This document shows positions 41,515-50,058 of a DNA stretch of 64,000 bases, in pieces. Positions within the stretch are counted from its first letter, which is position 1. Each line of letters opens with the position of its first letter. The notes under the pieces were generated by a model that was given only the letters and a program-made list of their open reading frames with translations, had not been told where the DNA came from and made no database searches. The stretch comes from Agrococcus pavilionensis RW1 (GTDB lineage Bacteria > Actinomycetota > Actinomycetes > Actinomycetales > Microbacteriaceae). The position numbers were made by a program, and so were the translations under genes. The stretch covers positions 62,001 to 126,000 of the forward strand of contig NZ_ASHR01000014.1 in the NCBI RefSeq assembly GCF_000400485.1, given 5' to 3'.

Positions 41515-43302
41515 TCAGTCGAGTGCGGCGGGGGCGAGCAGCTGGTGCGCGGCGAGCTCGCGGTAGAGCGGGGACGCGTCGAGCAGCTCCTCGTGGGTGC
41601 CGCGCGCGAGCACGCGGCCGCCGTCGAGCACGACGATCTGGTCGGCGTCGACGACCGTCGCGAGCCGGTGCGCGATCACGAGCGTCGTGCGGCCCTCGCT
41701 CGCTACGTCGAGCGCGGCCTTGAGCGACGCCTCGTTGCGGGCGTCGAGGTTGGCGGTCGACTCGTCGAGCAGCAGCACGGGCGTCGCCGCGAGCAGCGCC
41801 CGGGCGATCGCGAGCCGCTGCCGCTCGCCGCCCGAGAGCAGCACGCCTGCCTCGCCGACCTCAGTGTCGAGACCGCGCGGCGAGCGGCCGACGAGGTCGC
41901 CGAGGTTGACGGCGTCGAGCGCCTCGAGCAGCCGCTCGTCGGTCGCGTCGGGCGCGCCGAGCCGCAGGTTCTCGCGCAGCGAGCCGGCGAGCGCGGGCGC
42001 GTCCTGCTCGACGTAGCCGATGAGCGAGCGGAGGCTCTCGCGATCGACGTCGCGCACGTCGCTGCCGCCGACGATCACGCGGCCGGCGGTCGCGTCGTAG
42101 AAGCGCTCGACGAGCGCGAACGTCGTCGACTTGCCCGCGCCCGAAGGGCCCACGAGCGCGGTGCGGGAGCCGGCGGGCACCTCGAACGAGACGTCCTCGA
42201 GCACGGTGCGCGGCTCGTCGGCCGAGGGGTAGGCGAAGGTGACGCCCTCGAACGCGACCATGGGCGCGCCCGGGCGCGGCTCGAGCGCGACGCGCGCATC
42301 CGCATCCGACTCCGACGGGAGCCGCACGATCTCCTGGATGCGGCCGAGCGCGCCGAGCGCGACGCTCACGGCCGAGATCGCGCCCGCGAGCTGGCCGAGC
42401 GGCATGATCATGAGGAACAGGAACAGCAGGAATCCGACGAGCTGCGAGATGGCGATCTCGCCCGTCGCGACCCGCAGGCCGCCGACGCCGAGCACGACGA
42501 GGAACGCGAGCTGCACGGCGATGCCGAAGATCGGCACGACGAGCGCCGAGATCCGGGCGACCCGCACGCCGGCGCGGAAGGCGTCGCCCGCGCGGTCGCC
42601 GATCGCGTCGACCTCTCGCGCGGTCGCGCCCGCCGCCCGCACGGTGCGCACGGCGCTGATCGCGCGCTCGAGCGCGCTCGTGAGGTGGCCGACCTGCTCC
42701 TGCGCGGCGCCGGAGGCGCGGGTGAGGAGCGGCATGACGACGAGCATCGCGCCGATCGCGACGGCGAGCACGAGCACGGTGAGGCCGAGCAGCAGCGGAT
42801 CGATGATGAGCATCGCGATGACGGCGCCGACGAGCGTCAGCACGCCGCCGATCGACTCGACGAGCCCCTGCGTGAGCACCGCGCGCAGCAGCGTCGTGTC
42901 GCTGCCGACGCGGCTCACGAGGTCGCCGACCCGGCGCGCGTCGAACTCGGCGATCGGCAGCCGCAGCATCGAGGCGACGAGCGTGCGGCGCGTGCGCAGC
43001 ACGACGTGCTCGCCGAGCACCTGCAGCAGGAAGTGCTGGAAGCCGTCGACGATCGCGCCGATCACGACGACCGCGAGCAGCAGCCACGGCAGCCACTCGA
43101 GCGCTCGCGACTGCTCGACGCGCGCGATGAGCTCCTGCGCCATGAGCGGCTGAGCGAGGGCGAAGCCGGCGCCGAGCACCGAGAGCGCGATCGCGCCCGC
43201 GAGCAGCCCCTTCTTGGGGAAGAGGTAGGGGAGCAGCTCGCCGACGCTGGCGCGCGGCCCGTCGTCGCCCCGGCGTCGGAGCATCCCGCGTCGCTCGCTC
43301 AT
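41515..43302 (-). CDS. ABC exporter, fused permease-ATPase (MsbA/LmrA type)
   Basis: 595-aa half-transporter. Six helices in residues ~30-310 form the exporter domain, then the ATPase: GPSGAGKSTTFALVERFYD (Walker A), IGYVEQDAPALAGSLRENLR (Q-loop), LLSGGERQRLAIARALL (signature), VLLLDESTANLD (Walker B) and VIAHRLATV (H-loop). It likely works as a homodimer for drugs or lipids. ATG 43302 (MSERRGM) is 28 bases after the stop of the small HTH gene, with which it should form an operon. Confidence 0.92.
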   Translation of the reverse strand: MSERRGMLRRRGDDGPRASVGELLPYLFPKKGLLAGAIALSVLGAGFALAQPLMAQELIARVEQSRALEWLPWLLLAVVVIGAIVDGFQHFLLQVLGEHVVLRTRRTLVASMLRLPIAEFDARRVGDLVSRVGSDTTLLRAVLTQGLVESIGGVLTLVGAVIAMLIIDPLLLGLTVLVLAVAIGAMLVVMPLLTRASGAAQEQVGHLTSALERAISAVRTVRAAGATAREVDAIGDRAGDAFRAGVRVARISALVVPIFGIAVQLAFLVVLGVGGLRVATGEIAISQLVGFLLFLFLMIMPLGQLAGAISAVSVALGALGRIQEIVRLPSESDADARVALEPRPGAPMVAFEGVTFAYPSADEPRTVLEDVSFEVPAGSRTALVGPSGAGKSTTFALVERFYDATAGRVIVGGSDVRDVDRESLRSLIGYVEQDAPALAGSLRENLRLGAPDATDERLLEALDAVNLGDLVGRSPRGLDTEVGEAGVLLSGGERQRLAIARALLAATPVLLLDESTANLDARNEASLKAALDVASEGRTTLVIAHRLATVVDADQIVVLDGGRVLARGTHEELLDASPLYRELAAHQLLAPAALD

Positions 43303-43330
43303 GTCTCGCTTCCGTCGTCGTGCGCGGCCG

Positions 43331-43534
43331 TCACCGCTTGCCGTGCTTCTTGTGCACCGCCTGGCGGCTGACGCCGAGCGCATCGGCGATCGCCTGCCAG
43401 GCGAACCCCTCCATTCTCGCGCGTCTCGCGAGCGCCGCTTCCTCCCGCTCGAGCTCGCGCCGCGTCGCGGCGAGCGCCGCGAGCTGCTCGAGCACCCCAC
43501 GGGGCTGCTCCCCGGTCACCGTCACCTCGCCCAT
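43331..43534 (-). CDS. Small HTH regulator of the ABC exporter
   Basis: 67-aa protein. Residues 15-40 form a charged helix (RRELEREEAALARRARMEG), followed by an HTH: FAWQAIADALGVSRQAVHKK. Its start, ATG 43534, lies 2 bases beyond a perfect GTCAAC-N4-GTTGAC palindrome, and a second palindrome lies 28 bases upstream. It very likely represses itself and the exporter gene downstream. The ligand is unknown; the protein has no separate sensor domain, so control may be by competition or a partner. Confidence 0.85.
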   Translation of the reverse strand: MGEVTVTGEQPRGVLEQLAALAATRRELEREEAALARRARMEGFAWQAIADALGVSRQAVHKKHGKR

Positions 43535-43536
43535 GC

Positions 43537-43580
43537 GTCAACCGTAGTTGACACAGCGGGTTGCGTCAACCTGCGTTGAC
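43537..43580. promoter_or_regulatory. Twin GTCAAC-N4-GTTGAC palindromes
   Basis: Two perfect palindromes, 43537-43552 (spacer CGTA) and 43565-43580 (spacer CTGC), are 28 bp apart centre to centre and lie directly upstream of the small HTH gene. Near three helical turns apart, they suit cooperative binding on one DNA face. Confidence 0.88.
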
Positions 43581-43717
43581 ACGCGCAGCGCGCCGTCGGC
43601 GACTGGAAGACGGAGGGATGCGCGGAGCGGGGTGGGCAGCTCGCGCTGCACGGGCGGGGAGGCGGACCGTCGCCCGGCCGACCGGGATGTCCGCGGCACG
43701 GTCTACTGTGGGGTCTC

Positions 43718-44644
43718 GTGCCAGCACCCGTGATCGAGGCGACCGGACTCCGCAAGCAGTACGGCGACTTCACCGCAGTCGACGGGATCGACTTCGCGAT
43801 CGAGCCGGGGGAGGCGTTCGGCTTCCTCGGGCCCAACGGCGCGGGCAAGTCGACGACGATGCGGATGATCGCCGCGACGTCGACGCGCTCGGCGGGCGAC
43901 CTCCGCGTGCTCGGCTTCGACCCCGAGACGCACGGGCCCGAGGTGCGGGCGCAGCTCGGCATCGTGCCGCAGGCCGACCAGCTCGACGAGGAGCTGCGGG
44001 TCGTCGACAACCTCATCGTCTACGGCCGCTACTTCGGGCTGCCGCTCGACTACGTCAAGCGACGCTCGGAGGAGCTGCTCGAGTTCGCGCAGCTGACCGA
44101 GAAGCGCACGGCGCGCGTCGACGGCCTCTCGGGCGGCATGAAGCGGCGCCTCACGATCGCGCGAGGCCTCATCAACGCGCCGAAGGCGATGCTGCTCGAC
44201 GAGCCGACGACCGGCCTCGACCCGCAGGCGCGGCACGTGCTGTGGGACCGGCTGTTCCGGCTCAAGGAGGAGGGCACGACGCTCGTGCTCACCACGCACT
44301 ACATGGACGAGGCCGAGCAGCTGTGCGACCGGCTCGTCGTGATCGACAAGGGCACGATCGTCGCCGAGGGCAGCCCGGCCGCGCTCATCCGCGAGTACTC
44401 GACGCGCGAGGTGCTCGAGGTGCGCTTCGGCTCGGCCCGCAACGCCCAGGCCGCCGAGGCCATGGCCGGCATCGGCCAGCGCATCGAGGTGCTGCCCGAC
44501 CGCGTGCTCGTCTACGACCACGACGGCGAGGCCGCGATGTCGGCCGTGCACGAGCGCGGGCTGAGCCCCATCACGAGCCTCGTGCGGCGCTCGAGCCTCG
44601 AGGACGTCTTCCTCCGCCTCACGGGAAGGTCGCTGATCGAATGA
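43718..44644 (+). CDS. ABC-2 exporter ATPase (drug-resistance type)
   Basis: 308-aa ATPase: FLGPNGAGKSTTMRMI (Walker A), GIVPQADQLDEELRV (Q-loop), GLSGGMKRRLTIARGL (signature), MLLDEPTTGLDPQARH (Walker B), LTTHYMDEAEQLCDR (H-loop). The C-terminal ~80-residue extension is typical of the DrrA/NodI group. The GTG at 43718 follows a TACTGT -10-like box by 8 bases, so it may be leaderless. Overlaps the first permease by ATGA. Confidence 0.93.
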   Translation: MPAPVIEATGLRKQYGDFTAVDGIDFAIEPGEAFGFLGPNGAGKSTTMRMIAATSTRSAGDLRVLGFDPETHGPEVRAQLGIVPQADQLDEELRVVDNLIVYGRYFGLPLDYVKRRSEELLEFAQLTEKRTARVDGLSGGMKRRLTIARGLINAPKAMLLDEPTTGLDPQARHVLWDRLFRLKEEGTTLVLTTHYMDEAEQLCDRLVVIDKGTIVAEGSPAALIREYSTREVLEVRFGSARNAQAAEAMAGIGQRIEVLPDRVLVYDHDGEAAMSAVHERGLSPITSLVRRSSLEDVFLRLTGRSLIE

Positions 44645-45498
44645 GCGAGTCGATGCCCACGCGCACGCTCGCCGATGCCGGCGGCGTCGACCACGGCGCG
44701 GTCGCCCGCCGCTCGCGCACGTGGGGCTGGTGGTTCGTCGCCGAGCACCGCATCCGCGCCATGCGCTCGTACGTCTTCTCGTGGGTCGGGCTCGGCATCG
44801 GCGAGCCCTTCCTCTACATCGTCGGCCTCGGCTTCGGCCTCGGCATGCTCGTCGACGCGAACCAAGGGGAGCAGGGCGTCGACGGCGTGCCCTACATCGT
44901 CTTCGTCGCGCCCGCGCTCGCGCTCGCGGCGGCGATGCAGACCGCCGCGCAGGAGAACACCTACGGCGTCTTCGGCGGCTTCAAGTGGTTCCCGATGTTC
45001 TTCTCGATGGGCGGCACCCCGATCTCGGCCGCGCACATCGTGCTCGGCTTCCAGCTCTCGGTGCTCGTGCGCGTGCTGCTGCCGCTCACCGCGTTCGCGG
45101 TCGTCATGATCGTGCTGCAGCTCGGCACGGTCGGCGGCGCGCTCGTGCTCATCGGCATCGGGCTGCTGCTCGCGACCGCCTTCGGGTTCGCGGTCATGTC
45201 GTGGGTGTCGACGCAGACGGATGACCGGGGCCAGCTCTCGTTCATCGAGCGGTTCGTCGTCGTGCCCCTCACGCTCTTCTCGGGCACCTACTTCCCGCTC
45301 GAGACCCTGCCGCTCCTGCTGCAGTGGATCGGCTGGATCTCGCCGCTCTGGCACGCGGTCGAGCTCGGCCGCACGGCGCTCTACGGCGCCGCGATCGAGC
45401 CGATGATGCTGCTCGTGCACGTCGGCTACCTCGTCGCGATCGCGGTCGTCTGCTGCCTGCTCTCGATCCGCACCTTCGCGAAGCGGCTCGACAAGTGA
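44641..45498 (+). CDS. ABC-2 exporter permease 1
   Basis: 285-aa membrane protein of the NodJ/DrrB type with six helices. Residues 1-45 are cytoplasmic, FLYIVGLGFGLGMLVD marks the first helix, and VPLTLFSGTYFPLETLPLLL plus WISPLWHAVELGRTALYG are the conserved ABC2 motifs near the C-terminus. It pairs with the ATPase and with permease 2 as a heterodimer. 4-base overlaps on both sides mean strict co-expression. Confidence 0.9.
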   Translation: MSESMPTRTLADAGGVDHGAVARRSRTWGWWFVAEHRIRAMRSYVFSWVGLGIGEPFLYIVGLGFGLGMLVDANQGEQGVDGVPYIVFVAPALALAAAMQTAAQENTYGVFGGFKWFPMFFSMGGTPISAAHIVLGFQLSVLVRVLLPLTAFAVVMIVLQLGTVGGALVLIGIGLLLATAFGFAVMSWVSTQTDDRGQLSFIERFVVVPLTLFSGTYFPLETLPLLLQWIGWISPLWHAVELGRTALYGAAIEPMMLLVHVGYLVAIAVVCCLLSIRTFAKRLDK

Positions 45499-46319
45499 GC
45501 GAGCTGCTGCTCGAGGCCCCGGCGCCCACCGTGCGCGGGCCGCTCCGCGGCATCTACGCGGGCAACACGCGCTCGGTCGTCGCCCGCGGCCTGCGCGTCA
45601 TCGCGCGCAACAACTGGCTCATCGTCGTGACGGGCTTCTTCGAGCCGGTCTTCTACCTGCTCTCGATGGGCATCGGGCTCGGCGCGCTCATCGGCGGCGT
45701 CGAGTTCTACGGCACCGAGGTGCCGTACGCCGCGTACATCGCACCGGCCCTCATGGCCGTGAGCGCGATGAACGGCGCCGTCTACGACTCGACGATGAAC
45801 GTCTTCTTCAAGATGAACTACGCGAAGCTCTACCAGCAGATGCTCTCGACGTCGCTCGGCCCGCTCGACGTCGCGCTCGGCGAGATCCTGCTCGCGCTCT
45901 TCCGCGGCCTCCTCTACGCGAGCGGCTTCATGCTCGTCACGACGCTCATGGGGCTCAACCTCGCGTGGACGGCCGTGCTCGCGATCCCCGCGGCGCTCGT
46001 CATCGCCTTCGCGTTCGCGTCGTTCGGCATGGCGATCACGAGCTACATGAAGACGTTCCAGCACCTCGACTACGTGTGGGTCGTGATGATGCCGATGTTC
46101 CTGCTCTCGGCGACGTTCTTCCCGATCGAGGTCTACCCGCAGGGCGTGCAGTGGGTCATCCAGGCGCTGCCGCTCTGGCACGGCGTCGACATGATCCGCC
46201 AGCTCACGACCGGGCTCGTGCAGCCGTCGATCCTGCTGCACCTCGCGTACTTCGCGGTCATGATCCTCGTCGGGCTCGTGTTCACGACCGCGAGGCTGCG
46301 CGCCCTCTTCCTGCGCTGA
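45495..46319 (+). CDS. ABC-2 exporter permease 2
   Basis: 274-aa protein paralogous to permease 1: FFEPVFYLLSMGIGLGALIG, FLLSATFFPIEVYPQGVQWV and ALPLWHGVDMIRQLTTG. GTG 45495 overlaps the previous stop. With two distinct permeases and one ATPase the exporter resembles NodIJ-like heteromeric drug or polysaccharide exporters. The substrate is not evident from the neighbours. Confidence 0.9.
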   Translation: MSELLLEAPAPTVRGPLRGIYAGNTRSVVARGLRVIARNNWLIVVTGFFEPVFYLLSMGIGLGALIGGVEFYGTEVPYAAYIAPALMAVSAMNGAVYDSTMNVFFKMNYAKLYQQMLSTSLGPLDVALGEILLALFRGLLYASGFMLVTTLMGLNLAWTAVLAIPAALVIAFAFASFGMAITSYMKTFQHLDYVWVVMMPMFLLSATFFPIEVYPQGVQWVIQALPLWHGVDMIRQLTTGLVQPSILLHLAYFAVMILVGLVFTTARLRALFLR

Positions 46320-46350
46320 CGCCCAGCGAGCGCCCCTACGCTGGGGCGCC

Positions 46351-47289
46351 ATGGCTCGAGTGCTCATCTTCGCCCCCGCACCCCTGCTCACCGTCACGAT
46401 CGAGGAGTTCCGCGGCGCTCCCGACGTGCACGTGCACGTCGGCGGCCAGGGCGTGTGGCAGGGGCGGATGCTGCGGTCGCTCGGCGTCGACGTCGCACTC
46501 GTGTGCTCGGTGGCGGGCGAGACGGGGCTCGTGGTGCGGCAGCTGCTCGAGCGCGAGGGCTTCGGCGTCGTCGCGATCGAGCGCGACGCGATCGGCCCGG
46601 CGTACGTGCACGACGGCCGCGACGACGACCGCGAGCCGATCGTCGAGGCGGAGGGCGAGCCGCTCGCCCGGCACGAGCTCGACGCGCTCTACTCCGCCGC
46701 GCTGAGCGAGGCGCCGAAGGCCGACCTCGTCATCCTCTCGGGCCCCGAGGGCGGGGCGATGCTCGAGCCCGACGCCTACCGGCGGCTCGCGAGCGACGTG
46801 CGGCAGCTCGGCGTGCCCGTGCTCGTCGACCTCGCCGGGCCGCGGCTCGAGGCGGCGCTCGAGGGCGGCGTCGACGTGCTCAAGGTGAGCCACGAGGAGC
46901 TCGAGCAGGACGGCAGGGTCGACGACGGCGACGACGAGCGGCAGCTGCTGCGCGCCGCCCGGAAGCTCGCCGACGAGGGCATCGGCCTCGTCGCGATCAC
47001 GCGCGCCGATGCCGGCTCGCTCGTCGTCGGCGAGGAGGGCGCGTGGCGCGTCGTCGCGCCGGAGCTCGAGCCGGTCGAGACGCGCGGCGCGGGCGACTCC
47101 TACACGGCCGCGGTCGCCGCGGTGCTCGCGGAGGGCGGGAGCCATGCCGACGCCATCCGGCTCGGCGCCGCCGCGGGAGCGGTCAACGCGACGCGCCGCG
47201 GCCTCGGCACGGGCGACGCCGACGCCATCCGGGCGATCGCCGCGCGGGTCGAGCTGCAGCCGATCGAGCCGGAGCAGGAGGAGGACTGA
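46351..47289 (+). CDS. PfkB-family sugar kinase (1-phosphofructokinase-like)
   Basis: 312-aa ribokinase-fold kinase. Substrate end: PLLTVTIEEF and VHVGGQGVWQGRMLRSLG. ATP/anion-hole end: AITRADAGSLVV and TRGAGDSYTAAVAAVLAEGG, with the catalytic Asp in GAGD. The N-terminal pattern resembles 1-phosphofructokinase more than ribokinase, but the substrate cannot be fixed. It runs into surE with a one-base overlap (TGATG), which couples the two. Confidence 0.82.
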   Translation: MARVLIFAPAPLLTVTIEEFRGAPDVHVHVGGQGVWQGRMLRSLGVDVALVCSVAGETGLVVRQLLEREGFGVVAIERDAIGPAYVHDGRDDDREPIVEAEGEPLARHELDALYSAALSEAPKADLVILSGPEGGAMLEPDAYRRLASDVRQLGVPVLVDLAGPRLEAALEGGVDVLKVSHEELEQDGRVDDGDDERQLLRAARKLADEGIGLVAITRADAGSLVVGEEGAWRVVAPELEPVETRGAGDSYTAAVAAVLAEGGSHADAIRLGAAAGAVNATRRGLGTGDADAIRAIAARVELQPIEPEQEED

Positions 47290-48044
47290 TGCGAGCCCTG
47301 ATCACGAACGACGACGGCATCGACGCCCCGGGCCTCGCGGCCCTCGCGCGCGTCGCCGCGGAAGCGGGGCTCGATGTCGTCGTCGCCGCGCCCGCCGAGG
47401 AGCACTCGGGTGCCAGCGCATCCATCATCGCCACGGAGGGCACCGCCGTCACCGCCGCGGGCGGGAGGGGCGTCGTGCACACCGAGCGGCGCGAGCTGCC
47501 GGGCGTCGCCGAGGCGCACGCGGTGCACGCGGCCCCCGCGCTCATCGTGCTGCTCGCGCTCCACGGCGCCTTCGGCCCCGTGCCCGACGTCGTGCTGAGC
47601 GGCATCAACCGCGGCGCGAACGTCGGGAGCGCCATCCTGCATTCCGGCACGGTCGGCGCCGCGCTCACCGCGGGCCAGGGCGGCGTGCGAGCGCTCGCCG
47701 TCTCGCTCGACGTGGGCCTCCGCGAGGGCGGCGGCGAGCACTGGGAGACCGCGGCCGCGGTCGCGGCGCGCGTGCTGCCCGACCTGCTCGCCGCGCCGGC
47801 CGGCACGGTGCTCAACCTCAACGCGCCGGATGTCGACGCGCCCGACGGCGTCGAGCTCGTCGAGGCACCGCTCGCGCCGTTCGGGATCGTGCAGACGACG
47901 ATGACGGAGCAGGACGGCGACGACGTGCGGCTCGCGATCCGGCAGCACCGCGCCGACGACGCACCCGGCTCCGACATGGAGCGCCTCGCGGCCGGCTTGG
48001 CGACCGTGACGGCCGTGCCGACCCTCGGCTCGCCCGCCGGGTAG
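47289..48044 (+). CDS. surE: 5'/3'-nucleotidase SurE
   Basis: 251-aa phosphatase. The metal site TNDDGIDAPGL is at the N-terminus, followed by PAEEHSGASASI, the conserved DVVLSGINRGANVGSAILHS and SGTVGAALTAGQGG. It removes phosphate from nucleoside monophosphates and short polyphosphates under stress. The C-terminal part is shorter than in E. coli. Co-translated with the sugar kinase. Confidence 0.9.
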   Translation: MRALITNDDGIDAPGLAALARVAAEAGLDVVVAAPAEEHSGASASIIATEGTAVTAAGGRGVVHTERRELPGVAEAHAVHAAPALIVLLALHGAFGPVPDVVLSGINRGANVGSAILHSGTVGAALTAGQGGVRALAVSLDVGLREGGGEHWETAAAVAARVLPDLLAAPAGTVLNLNAPDVDAPDGVELVEAPLAPFGIVQTTMTEQDGDDVRLAIRQHRADDAPGSDMERLAAGLATVTAVPTLGSPAG

Positions 48045-48047
48045 GGG

Positions 48048-49943
48048 TCAGCGCGCGACGGGCGCGCGATCGGCCGGTGCCGACGCCGTGCTCGCGCGCC
48101 GCGGCACGGCAGGATCACCCGGCCTGCTCACTGCCCGCAGCGCCCACAGGATCGTCACGAGATCGACGACCTCCTGGGTCAGCGCGCCCGCGGTGGCGGG
48201 GATGATCCCGAACGCGGCGACGAGCATGAGCGCGACGCTGATCGCGATGCCGAGCCAGATGCTCTGGAGCGCGATGCGCTTCGTGTCGCGGCCGATGCGC
48301 ACCGCGAGGGCGGTGCGCGAGAGGTCGTCGAGCGTGATGACGACGTCGGCCGACTCGCTCGCCGCCGTCGCGCCTCGCGCGCCCATCGCCACGCCGACAT
48401 CCGCTGCCGCGAGCACCGGGGCGTCGTTGACGCCGTCGCCGACCATGAGCACCGGTCGCCGCTCGATCGCGTGCACCGCCTCGACCTTGTCGGCCGGCAG
48501 GCACTCGGCGCGCACCTCGGTGATGCCGAGCTCATCGGCCACGTGCCGGGCGGTCGGCCAGGCATCCCCCGTGAGCATGACCGTCTCCCGGATGCCGATG
48601 GCGTCGAGCGCGGCGATCGTGGCGGCGGCCTCCGGGCGCACCGGGTCGCGAGCGATGATCGCTCCGGCGAACCGGTCGCCGACCGCGACGTAGATCGCGA
48701 GCTCGCCGCTCTCGAGGCTCGCCTCCCGCGCATCCGCGGCGTGCTCGCGCACGAACGCGAGCTTGCCCACGACGACGCGGCGGCCGTCGATCTCGGCGAC
48801 GACCCCGAAGGTCGCCTCCTCCGACGCGCTGCGCGCCTCGCGCAGCTCGAGGCCGCGCTCACGCGCAGCGAGCATGACCGAGCTGGCCAGCACGTGCGAC
48901 GAGTACTGCTCGGCCGAGGCGGCGAGGGCCAGCAGCTCGTCGTCGTCGACGCCGGCCGCGGGCAGCACCCGCTCGACGGTCGGCGCGCCGCCCGTGAGCG
49001 TGCCCGTCTTGTCGAACACCGCCGTGCGCGCCGTCGCGAGCTGCTCGAGCACGCCCGCGCCCTTGACGATGATGCCGTGCCGCGCCGCGCGGCTCATGCC
49101 GCCCATGAACGCGACGGGCGCGGCGATGAGCAGCGGGCACGGCGTCGCCACGACGAGCACCTCCGCGAAGCGCACCGGATCGCCGGACACGGCCCACGCG
49201 ATGCCCGCGATGAGCAGCGAGACCGCGGTGAACGGCACCGCGTAGCGGTCGGCGAGGCGCACGACGGGCGCGCGGCTCTCGGCGGCCTCCTCGACGAGCC
49301 GCACGATGCGCTGGTACTGGCTCTCGGCGGCGGTCGCCGTCGCCCGGATCCGCACCGCGAGCTGGGCGTTCACCGACCCGCTCAGCAGCCGGTCGCCCGC
49401 CGTGAGCTCCACGGGCAGGCTCTCGCCCGTGAGCGACGACTCGTCGACCACCGCGTGCTCGCTCAGCAGCTCGGCGTCGACGGGCACGATCTCGGCGGGG
49501 CGCAGCAGCAGCACGTCGCCCGCGCGCACGTCATCGGCGCCGATGTCCTCGAGCTCGCCGTCCGGCAGCTCGCGGTGCGCCCGCTGCGGTGCCCGCTCGA
49601 GGAGCGCCGTCAGCTCGCGCTTCGCGCGCCCTGCCGCGTAGTCCTCGAGCGCCTCGCCGCCGGTGAGCATGAGCACGACGATGATCGCCGCGACGTACTC
49701 GTCGACGAGCAGCGTCGCGACGATCGCGGTGATCGCGAGGATGTCGAGGCCCCAGTGGCCGCGCAGCACGTCGCGCACCATCCCGACGCCCTGGATGACG
49801 ACCACGACCGCGGCCCACGCGATGCACAGCCAGCGCGCGGCGTCGCCCGCCCCCAGCGCGGCGGCGACGGTCGCCGCGGCGCCGACGAGCACGGTGATGG
49901 CGACCAGGGGATAGCGTCGCGCCGCGCGACCGAGCCACAGCAT
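48048..49943 (-). CDS. P1B-type heavy-metal-transporting ATPase
   Basis: 631-aa pump. No N-terminal HMA domain; the first helices begin almost at once. Actuator: DESSLTGESLPVE. Metal helix: VVATPCPLLIAAPVAFMGG (CPx motif). Phosphorylation: VFDKTGTLTGG. N-domain: EQYSSHVLASSVML, where the usual HP pair is His-Val. Hinge: MVGDGVNDAPVLAAADVGVA. The family exports Cu, Zn, Cd or Co; the CPL core with no HMA domain leaves the metal open. Stands alone on the minus strand. Confidence 0.9.
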   Translation of the reverse strand: MLWLGRAARRYPLVAITVLVGAAATVAAALGAGDAARWLCIAWAAVVVVIQGVGMVRDVLRGHWGLDILAITAIVATLLVDEYVAAIIVVLMLTGGEALEDYAAGRAKRELTALLERAPQRAHRELPDGELEDIGADDVRAGDVLLLRPAEIVPVDAELLSEHAVVDESSLTGESLPVELTAGDRLLSGSVNAQLAVRIRATATAAESQYQRIVRLVEEAAESRAPVVRLADRYAVPFTAVSLLIAGIAWAVSGDPVRFAEVLVVATPCPLLIAAPVAFMGGMSRAARHGIIVKGAGVLEQLATARTAVFDKTGTLTGGAPTVERVLPAAGVDDDELLALAASAEQYSSHVLASSVMLAARERGLELREARSASEEATFGVVAEIDGRRVVVGKLAFVREHAADAREASLESGELAIYVAVGDRFAGAIIARDPVRPEAAATIAALDAIGIRETVMLTGDAWPTARHVADELGITEVRAECLPADKVEAVHAIERRPVLMVGDGVNDAPVLAAADVGVAMGARGATAASESADVVITLDDLSRTALAVRIGRDTKRIALQSIWLGIAISVALMLVAAFGIIPATAGALTQEVVDLVTILWALRAVSRPGDPAVPRRASTASAPADRAPVAR

Positions 49944-50010
49944 GCCCTCAGTGTGGCCCGCGACAGGCGGCGGTGCCAGCGAGGCGAAGCTTCCCTGCAC
50001 GGGGAACGAA

Positions 50011-50042
50011 GCGGCCCGCCACCCTCCAGGGCAGCGGGCCGC
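50011..50042 (-). terminator. Terminator of the MHS transporter gene
   Basis: GCGGCCCGC (50011-50019) pairs with GCGGGCCGC (50034-50042), with CCCT/AGGG inside. It lies after the stop at 50059 on the minus strand. Confidence 0.75.
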
Positions 50043-50058
50043 ACGCATCCGTCGCTCG

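Noticed and set aside
48896-48912. Altered HP motif (His-Val) in the P-type ATPase as a sign of inactivation
   Set aside because: All other catalytic motifs are intact and I cannot exclude that His-Val is normal in this subgroup.
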